Part shown: positions 1 to 64,000 of the stretch, piece by piece
Position numbering within the stretch: position 1 is the first letter of the stretch
How the letters are laid out: every line of letters starts with the position of its first letter
DNA from: Anarhynchus alexandrinus
Lineage: Eukaryota > Chordata > Aves > Charadriiformes > Charadriidae
Direction: 5' to 3'
DNA length: 64,000 bases
NCBI GenBank assembly: GCA_008711295.1
Contig: VUYV01000045.1
Coordinates: forward strand, 4,978,770 to 5,042,769
Notes under the pieces: generated by a model
Database searches by the model: none
Seen by the model: the letters and a program-made list of their open reading frames with translations, nothing else
What the model was told of the DNA's origin: nothing
Position numbers and translations under genes: made by a program

Positions 1-109
1 TTGTTTAGTGCACCTCTGACTTTTCCAAAGCAATCTGACTGATGTTAAATTTATTTTTTTTTTGCAGATTGTAAATGCTAAATTGCAAGAGATCAAAACA
101 AATACTCAC
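1..109 (-). other. Partial intron downstream of the TM4/ECL2 exon
   Basis: This is the start of the next ADGRG6 intron, with donor gtgagt at 109-104 on the minus strand. It contains a T-run at about 53-63. Nothing else is seen. Confidence 0.9.
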
Positions 110-55791
<55,682 letters not shown>

Positions 55792-57636
55792 CTGGCAATA
55801 AAAACAGAGAAAGGCTGGAGGTCAGGAAGAGAGATAACTTAACAGGAAAGGAATCGTCAACACAATAACTGAGTGTATTTCTGTTAGAAAAACATAAACA
55901 GAGATGGGAGGAAGAAAGGCAGAAAAAGGCCTGGTTTCTGGTGGGCAAAATACCGGAGGAAGAATACAGCAAAATAATTTTTTATGTAAGAAATCCTGAA
56001 CAAAAGAAATATCATACTGCTAAATATTCATGTGTGGACACAATATATACCTGTTATGTATACTGACCTGACAAAGGCGAAGCGAAAGCGACATTTTTGA
56101 ATTCAGAAAAGCAAACCAATTCCTAAACTGCAACTTCTAAAAAGATGACTGGTATCATTTACATTTTTTGGCTGCTGCTCTGATGCTGACTGGTGGCTAT
56201 TCCAGCAGCTCTGTGCCATGCTATTGTTTCCAGCGGAATGTCCCTGGAACGCAGCAGCACAAGAGATGGGTCGAAGAGCGGCAGAAGCAGCAGCTCTGCG
56301 GAGCTCTCGAAGGTTAGTCATCGGCATTTCCGGCAAATGCTCTCCACATCACCCAGAAGGGTTGCTGTGAGCTACTGGCTTTTGAATCAACAGCAAATTA
56401 CGGCGCTCTTCCCGTGCTGACTCAGCTCCATTGGCATAATTGTGGCAATCAGGCTCGAAGAAATTCTTACTCTATTCCTCATGCCCCTTTGCTCACCTGC
56501 TGTGCTTATCCACGAGAATTTCAGGCCCAGTTAGTCCCCAGAGTTGCGTTTCTTGTTTGGTTTACATTTGCTCATTCATCATATATTTACTTAGTGTATT
56601 ATATGACATAATTACCGTGAACTGCCTGCTGCTGAAATCTGTAACAGTTTGGCAAAGCAGAACTGAACAAACTGGGTGGGAACTGGGTGAATATCGCCAC
56701 TATAGCTAACCGGCATATTTATGCTGAATTACTTTGCAAACATTTCATTAGGCCACAATCCTGCAACAAGTACCACAAGCATGAAAAAAAAATAGGACAA
56801 TGTGAACATGCATTATTTGTTGCCCAAGCTAAAAGCAACTAAAAAAGCTGTCAAGTGTAAACTACATATGGAGCAGCTATGAAACAGGAATAAATGCAAC
56901 AAACTTCTCCAACTTCTCCAACAAGCCCTTGATGTTTCTTTCCACTGCTTGGGTCCTGATATAGTTCAGTCACATTCAAATGGTGTTTGGCCTAAGCAAA
57001 TGGACCCTGACTCTGTGAAGTGGCACGGCAAATAAAAAGATGCAGTTTATATCTGTAGGGAGAATTGTGAGGTGTATTTTACAGAGTTTTTATGATTTTT
57101 ATTTGCAAATGACAAATTCATATGGCCCCAAAGAGGTAAAGAGACTATTAATTAATTGGGCTCTCAGGGCCAAATACAGGCTGGTTACATTAGAAAAGAT
57201 CAGTGGGATGCTTATTTGCTCAAATGAGAAAAAAAGATTGTCTACGAGATTTGCAGGTAGCTTTGGGAAGCAGTGGTGCTCATGACGTTGGAAAGCTGGA
57301 TCTGTGTAGTACAAACAGGAGCCTGTCCACCCTTAATTTCTCTGCAAATGTTGACAGTCAGAGGGCTATGCTCACCTGCCCTGAAACCCTGCTGGTTCCA
57401 CTAATGAACCAGCGAGGGAATATTTACTTATTAGTACGGTGACTATAAATCCTGCAGGTGTACAAACAGATGACGGCTTCGTCCAGTGGATTTTGCACAG
57501 ATAGGTATTGGTTTTCAGAGAACCACCCTAGATTGAGAGGAGGAGGAATAGGAACAGCACGCCCTAAGCCACAAGCCACTGTGGCCTCCTAGTCCAGGGC
57601 AAGTGAGCCTCTACAGGGCCGAGCAGCCGTAAGACT

Positions 57637-57666
57637 CTTCCGGCTGGAGCTGCCTCCAGCTGGAAG
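57637..57666. repeat. GC-rich hairpin-forming inverted repeat
   Basis: CTTCCGGCTGGAG (57637-57649) pairs with CTCCAGCTGGAAG (57654-57666), with 12 of 13 positions complementary and a 4-base loop. Confidence 0.8.
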
Positions 57667-59599
57667 GCTCAGTGATTCACGCTCCTGCCTTCGTTATTGC
57701 TAGGATGAGGGCTACAGGGGCTGAGGACCTGGCAGCGCGCTGCACCCAATCTCCTACTCGTTCCTGCAGAGAAATAAATGACACAGAGCTATCTGGGCAG
57801 CTGAGAGCTTTCCCTGTGCACCCAGATGGACCTGAAGCCAGGGACTAAGCTGCTAAGTGATGTAAATACATATAGGAACATGGGCATTAATGTACATTCA
57901 TTCAGCCTTGGACCCCTAAAGTAAATCTTAAGGGCATTGCTGAAACAGAAAAAATATGCCACTTGTCAGTAAAAGTGTATCTCTCAAATCTGTAGATTGT
58001 TACATTCAATCTGAGAATGGAAAAGTCAAATTTGTCCATCAGAAAGAACACAGACATTCTTAAGAGAAGCCTGCCTGTATTAATTCTATTGATCACCATC
58101 AGCCAAAACAGGACTCAGCTCTTCTATTTATCCCTCTCGAGTTTTTATCATTGTTTCTAAGCTGTGTAAAAAAAAAAAGTCAGTACATGTAACAAAAATA
58201 CTTTTATTCCCGCCGTCACTGTAAACACTAAACCATAAATGTTATTTATGTTATTGGCTTTTTTGCACTTAATCTTTTCACTAACATATTCTAATTTTAT
58301 TATATCCATATTGTTTTGTTGGTTTTACAGAACTAACGCAAAAAAAACAGCCCCTAAATTTAGGTAGGAAAATAACTGCTCAAAACTTTACATATACAGA
58401 AGAAACAGATTTAGTGAGCAAAATAGTTTACTTTTTTTGAAGTGGGTTGGCTCCATTTTGGCATAGTAGCTATTCTGTCCATGACTGCAATTTGAAGGAG
58501 AAATATCCTGTTTTCATGCAAATGTCCACAGTAGCAAGTAAAAAGAAAAGAAAACAAACAACAAAACTATATATAAACAGAATGGTTTTGAATGGAACTT
58601 TTTGCACAGCTTCTCATGAGACAGTTCTTTTTCTATAAACATCACCTATTTTACTCATTAAAGAGAAAAATTGCTGTGGCAACCTTAGGCTGCCAGCCAA
58701 AGCTGACAGATATTTTGCAATCCCATTGGCCCAGAGCAGTTCTGAACTGTGGATACTGAATACTTGTTGCAATACACACCACAAACATTTCTACAAGCAA
58801 TCCGAGATATTTTATTGATTTTAATGGGAACAAAATTAGCTATGATATTCTTGGGCAGGAACCCCACATACACAGAGTCTGCCTGTCAAGTATTATCACC
58901 CTAGACCACAGGAAATTCACTCTCTAAATATATTTTATCCAGTAAAAGCCTTCATCTTTCCTCGCAGCCTCTTTTCTTCCCCAAACCAAAATGAACAACC
59001 TCCCCATATAGTGAAATCAAGCACTTAATTTCAATGTTTCCTAAACTGGAATTTTCACCAGGGAATTCATTTGTCTCCATCATGAGAATACTCTGGAGTA
59101 TGGTCTTCATTTCATAATAACTTTTTTTTCTTCCTGCAGGGCTCATACTTCCTATAATAAAAGAATAATTAAGTATTTAGTATGGCACTTCAACACTATA
59201 CTGAAAAGGAAAATTAATAAATTCCTCTGGAGTATGTTAGAGCTTTCACCAAAGTTATCTAAGCGATCCACAAATGTTAATTGACTTCAGGAGGGGAATT
59301 GACTGTAGGGGAAATGGCTTTTTCCCTTCCTATCATGCCCATTTTGTAAGGATAAGGTTAGGCATGGAGATAATGGACAAAAATGGCTAAAGTTTCCATG
59401 GATTTTGGGTTCCTAATCTAAGAAATGAGAGTACTGATTTTCCTTAACTACTTAGTATTTGTACAGGGTTTTATATGTCCAAAGCACACTATCTGTGACT
59501 TTAAACTGCAGCTGGGAGAGCAGTCTGCCAATCTGGCCCACTGTAGAAAATCCAAAAACGAGTACTTAGTGGCCAATGGAAAATTTTGGTCAAAGCAAT

Positions 59600-59700
59600 T
59601 TGGCCATCTTTAATAGGAACTTATCGGTAAAGGCAGGGATAGAATCCCGTTCTCATGGTTGCCAATTTTCCCAACCATGAGACCACTCCCTCTCTTCTAT
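59600..59700 (+). repeat. Possible tRNA-derived SINE remnant with inverted repeat
   Basis: GGCAGGGATAGAATCCCG followed by GAGACCACTCCCTCTC resembles the 3' part of old amniote tRNA-type SINEs. Inside it, TCTCATGGTTG (59651-59661) and CAACCATGAGA (59672-59682) form a perfect 11-base inverted repeat with a 10-base loop. Confidence 0.35.
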
Positions 59701-61084
59701 GACTCTCCTGCCCATTTCCCATATATACCTTTTAACTTCTATGAAGAGGAAAGTACCCTATAGTAGTCTTTCCTACATCATGCTGAATCATCTGAAGACT
59801 GTCCTAAAACTAAGTGATTAAGGGAAACAGCATGTGACTCATTACAGATTGCACCATACAAACAGACATGCGCACACGCAAACCTCATATCCCACGGAAC
59901 AAAATTAACCACCCAGCTTGTCCCATCTACCGATTTTGTCTCTTTAGAGCTTCAGCACAGAATGCCACCATTTGAACTCATGAAGACACCTGCAGGCACT
60001 CAGATACACAATTTAAAAGTGACTTTCACAAGCCATTTGTGGGCAGATGAAGCCAGAGTCAGACCCAGAGCTACAACGCTGAACTGCAGATTTGGGAAGG
60101 AAACATTCTGTATATAGCCTCGTCCCATACGTTCTTACTTCTCTTTTTTGATTTCTTCTTATATGACTAACACATTCCAACACTTGCTTCCAAAATCTGT
60201 GGTAATATTCGTATTTTCCTCTAGCTCCTCACACTTCTCTACTTCTCTCCATTGTCATAATTTTTCCCCAAAACCTCATCTTTTGCCCTATTGTACTCTG
60301 CGCTTCTTTCTCAGGCATGAGTTTTGACTTTCTACCTCTCCACCTGCTTTAATTTCTGCACTTACCCAACTTCAGAGATATGCTGGATAAAAAGTTTGTT
60401 TGGCCAAGATTTTTTTTTAAAGAGCAAAACCAAAACAGCTTGGGACACTGCCTATTTCAGCCCTAAAGACTTCAAGTTTGTGAAGGTTAGGATCTAAGGA
60501 AGCGGGGTCTCTAGGGAAAAATGTCTGCGTTTGAAATTTGTGCGTTATCCAGTTTGTTTTCACACTAAGCTACACCTTGCATTGGGTTTGTCTTTTTCCA
60601 GCTGTAGCCTGCAGCTGGCCTTCTGGACAGCATTTTCCACCTGACAGAAGTGTAAATGACTACATGCGCGTAGGCAGCGGCACAGGATACCAATGACAGC
60701 CGGAGTGGGTTGAATTAACACTACTGCTATTTTTTTTTTAAATCCATTAAAAGGCTCCCTCATAAAAGTAAGACAGAATGCTGCTGGATTCCATTTTGGC
60801 ATGAAAATTAACACTACTTCTCCCTGTAAAGGACACAACTTTCATATGAAAATATCCTGAAATAAATCTATGTAGCTCTGGAATCGAATTTTCAGAAAAG
60901 AAAACAAAACAGTTTATGTTAACTCCAGCCTCATGCAAGCGAACAATAAAATCGCCCCTGCCTGGCAGAATTAGGGCAGTCCCAAACCACAGGAAATCTT
61001 AGCTACACTACCTAGCACTTTAGACATAAAAAAAGCAGTACAGAATTAATTACAATTTGCTTTTATGTAGACATCTGAGAACCT

Positions 61085-61215
61085 TTAAGAACTTTACATA
61101 CATTTTAAAAGGTAGCCCTTAAAAGGATGGTCATTTTGACCTAAGAAAGAGAGAAGCACGGGGAGGTGACATGACGTAGGCACTTGCAAATGTGTGGCAA
61201 AGCCCAAAACAGAAG
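61085..61215 (+). repeat. Possible MIR-like SINE remnant
   Basis: The stretch with GAAGCACGGGGAGGTGACAT and later GTGTGGCAAAGCCCAAAAC loosely follows the MIR core order (GAGGCACAGAGAGGT...GTGGCAGAGCC). It is strongly diverged, and confidence is low. Confidence 0.3.
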
Positions 61216-62499
61216 TGAAACCTTACAATCATTTACTGTGACAGCATGAAAAAATACCTATTTTGATAGACGTCAGGCAGGAAAAAGTCTTGCTTTATAA
61301 TAAACAATTAATTGTTGGCTGCTTTTTTTTTCTATTTCAAGGATGCCATAATAGAGATATGACCAAACATTAGGTTAAACATATTTATGACTCCAAATAG
61401 ATGGGTGAATGAGGTCAGCAATGGGCACACCTGCAGACAAGCAAGAGGAAGGGCCAAACCACCAAGATGTGGGTGGGCTGGAATGGCTACAGAACAAACA
61501 AACCCATGTTATTCCAACGAGACACAAACACTAAACCCAGAACAGCTATCACATGGCAAAGGCTTCAGCAGTAGCTTATCTTCACTTGAAAAAAATCTTT
61601 TGGGATGTAAAGGAGATCTGTAGATCTACAGAAATACCTATATGCAAAATGTGAATACATTAATTTCAAAGAAGTGTCACGTCATTCACTCTGGACATAA
61701 AGTAATACTCTGTTTATTCACCTATAAGTTAGTTATAAGATAAGACTTACACAATTTTTTATGCAAAACGTTAAGCGTAGCACTCTTCTGGAGCCTGTGC
61801 GCAGCAAACCATGTTGTCTGCTCTCTGCACAACCCACAATTTGATCAAGTCTTGTCTGAGAAAGCGCAAATGAGGAGGTGTGACAGGTTTATTTTTGCTT
61901 CTTTATTTACTTTCCAAATTGTAGAAGCTGTTTGATCTCCCAAAAAGATCCTTATTTTGCTACAGTATGCTGGCCCTGATAAAAATTACTATACACAATA
62001 CATAATTTAATGTTAATTGTAACCCTCAAATTAAACAGTTAATCCTAACTATGTAAACATCTGAATTTAAAAAAAAAATGGACAAAAATAAAGGACAAAA
62101 ACAACAAAAGATTATCTCTGCAATAAATAGAAGGGAAGTAAGACTCTTATCCTGTTGTGTATAAAAGTTTGTCCCCGCACATACGATGTTACAGGACTGC
62201 GGTCTACCGGCTGGAAATATGATTGGGATTGTATATAAATATAAATGTGCCCTGATTTGTAATGATAATATGGAACCATTTCTACTTCAGCATTTCTACA
62301 GTGTGCACAGCCCTAAATTCAGAAAAATCTTGAGCAAACCCTAAAATCTCACAGATATGATTTGGATTTAAGCATGGACTTATAATTCAGCAACTGTTTA
62401 AAGTCCTCTCCTGCACAATGATGCCTTTGAGTCCTGTATTTGAAGCTTTACAGTCCCGTCTTCAGCCCTGCAGCCCCCTCAAGGCAGAACGGGAGGGCA

Positions 62500-62525
62500 C
62501 GACTCCATAACCGACTCCATAACCG
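62500..62525. repeat. Short tandem direct repeat in a GC-rich patch
   Basis: GACTCCATAACC occurs twice in tandem, followed by GCCGCCG, inside a GC- and CpG-richer patch (about 62450-62590). Confidence 0.85.
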
Positions 62526-62853
62526 CCGCCGTAGGGAAACAACAGGGGAGGCACGGCACGGACCGGGGCGGTGGGGAAGGCTGTGCTGTCCTCTCCAGCT
62601 CTGATCATTTTCTTTTCCTTTTAAGGAAAAGAGCAATAACTGGACCAACCTGCGCAAACACCCATTCAGGGAGAGAGATCCACTCTCCGGCACACAGGTT
62701 GCATATGAGAAGCTGGTAACCATGTGATTGAATAACTAACAATTTCCTAAAGTCCTAATGTCCCTAATGTCCACACAGCAATCCATACTCTTCCTTCCTT
62801 TCCTTGCCAACCCACTGGGAACATTCTAGATTCCCAAGTTGCTGACTGAATTT

Positions 62854-62884
62854 GGGGGTGGGGGGGGGGGGGGGGTGAGGGGTT
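62854..62884 (+). repeat. Long G-run, potential G-quadruplex
   Basis: GGGGGT is followed by 16 G, then TGA and a six-G run. This is a guanine tract on the strand opposite to ADGRG6 coding; the run length may be uncertain in assembly. Confidence 0.9.
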
Positions 62885-64000
62885 GATCATTTATATCAAA
62901 CTGTCACAGAAATAGTTCCTTCCAATCTTTGAATTTCTTTCCCAAATAATTTTCTGCCTGAAGGCCAGGAAAGGCAAGGTTTAATTCTAATTCAGTCATG
63001 AACTTTCTAAAAATGTCACCATGTCAAAGTCTCTTATTCCCTGCACTCCCCACTTAAAAATAGAAACATTATTCCTCTAGGTAGGGTTCAAACCCATCCC
63101 ATCACCCTTTGTTAGTAGGATGTTACATTAACTTTCAGCTCTGCAAAGGCATCAATAGCAGGTTCTGACGCCAGACAACTTGTGTGTGGAGAAATATATT
63201 TCAGCTCCCCTTTGGGGGGGTTTAAAATTTCTCCAAACACGGAACACTTAAACTGCTGTTCACTAAAATACCTACCAGCGTAGTGTAGTTCATCAAAAAA
63301 TAAAACCCAGTACAATTAAATAATTCTTTAAAACACTCCTAAAATACTTATCTATATTAATAGGTGTAGAATATATAGAAACCCCAACAGGACAAACATT
63401 ACCAGTTTTTATGTGAAGCTACCTCCATAGACTCATCAGTAATATAACCAGCATAGTTCAAAAAATAAAAATCTTACAGGCTTTATACCAGTGAAACTTT
63501 ACATTATCCTACTTAAAGCTGCAGCACATAATCAAATGCATGTTGCAAGCATGAGTATAATAAAGATGTAATTAGGAAGTATCTTTTATCTCTGTGTTAT
63601 TCTTGGTTTGCAAATGTGAGGTTTTTTGTTGATTTGTGAGAAAACACTATTTTAAGCACAATTAAAAACTCAGTCCAGACTCTTCATTCTGCATCGTTCC
63701 CATTGCATCATCTTCATAGTACTCCTTGTACCCGGCAAGAATTTAAAGCCTCCATATTCCTGACTGGAAATAGCACATAACCCTGGCAGAGCCTTTTATA
63801 ATTCAATGAAAGACAAGATTGTGCTCTCACAAAATAATTCAACAATTGGGTTTTGGCCACTGAAGCCAGGAGACAAAGAGAGTACTATGCCCTGGCCAGT
63901 CATATCAGCTTGCCTCGCATCTTCTTTTGCTGATGCATTATGTCCTGCAGCATACACTTTAAATGGCTGAACCGGTTGGTGCACCTAACAGCAGTGAAAT

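Larger units (their letters stand above)
55792..64000 (-). other. Partial ADGRG6 intron upstream of the CUB exon
   Basis: More than 8.2 kb with no convincing exon. I looked for a minus-strand signal-peptide exon ending with one spare base and found none. It holds a GC-rich hairpin (57637-57666), an 11-base inverted repeat (59651-59682), possible SINE remnants (about 59600-59700 and 61085-61215), a GC-rich patch (62450-62590) and a G-run (62854-62884). Confidence 0.8.

Noticed and set aside
62448..62723. Minus-strand 91-codon frame as the missing signal-peptide exon
   Set aside because: It has a start codon but no clear signal peptide resembling ADGRG6, and no donor leaving one base was found in the right place. 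Its GC-rich composition explains the open frame.

Overview
The window is vertebrate nuclear DNA, most likely from a bird. It is intron-rich, has multi-exon coding on one strand, and carries a 5'-truncated CR1 LINE whose 3' end has the typical avian form, plus old SINE-like and palindromic repeat remnants. I cannot name the species.

One gene fills the window: ADGRG6 (GPR126), an adhesion G protein-coupled receptor, on the minus strand. I place 19 exons of the known protein by conserved domain sequence and by GT/AG splice sites. The reading frame stays intact across every junction. From high to low coordinates they encode: a CUB domain (55450-55791); a pentraxin/laminin-G-like domain (49125-49745); two short linker exons (44191-44259, 40929-41012); a SEA domain with a furin-type site (33641-33720, 32202-32254, 32068-32121, 22593-22735); a hormone-receptor domain (21772-21886, 19663-19724); a GAIN domain ending in the GPS (17966-18173, 17313-17478, 13911-14051, 9439-9555, 8281-8326, 6396-6502); and the first half of the seven-helix bundle (3433-3560, 1808-2076, 110-224). 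The signal-peptide exon and 5'UTR lie beyond the right edge. The exons for TM5 to TM7 and the cytoplasmic tail lie beyond the left edge.

The most unusual feature is a roughly 3.1 kb open reading frame (about 36390-39485, minus strand) between the second linker exon and the first SEA exon. It is Ser/Thr-rich, carries several N-glycosylation sequons and looks like a mucin-type stalk. A donor at 36407 and several candidate acceptors (39463, 39211, 39166) give an exon that is phase 1 at both ends. This is the same phase as both neighbouring junctions, so the exon could be spliced in without breaking frame. The human ADGRG6 protein as I know it has no such segment. The paralogue ADGRG4/GPR112 does have a long mucin-like segment between its pentraxin and membrane-proximal domains. 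The proposal is therefore that this bird makes a long-stalk ADGRG6 isoform of about 900 to 1020 extra residues.

The rest is intron with microsatellites, low-complexity G/T tracts, a degenerate CR1 copy (about 13004-13662), old repeat remnants, small hairpins and a few GC-rich patches. I see no second gene, tRNA, rRNA, CRISPR array or complete transposon.
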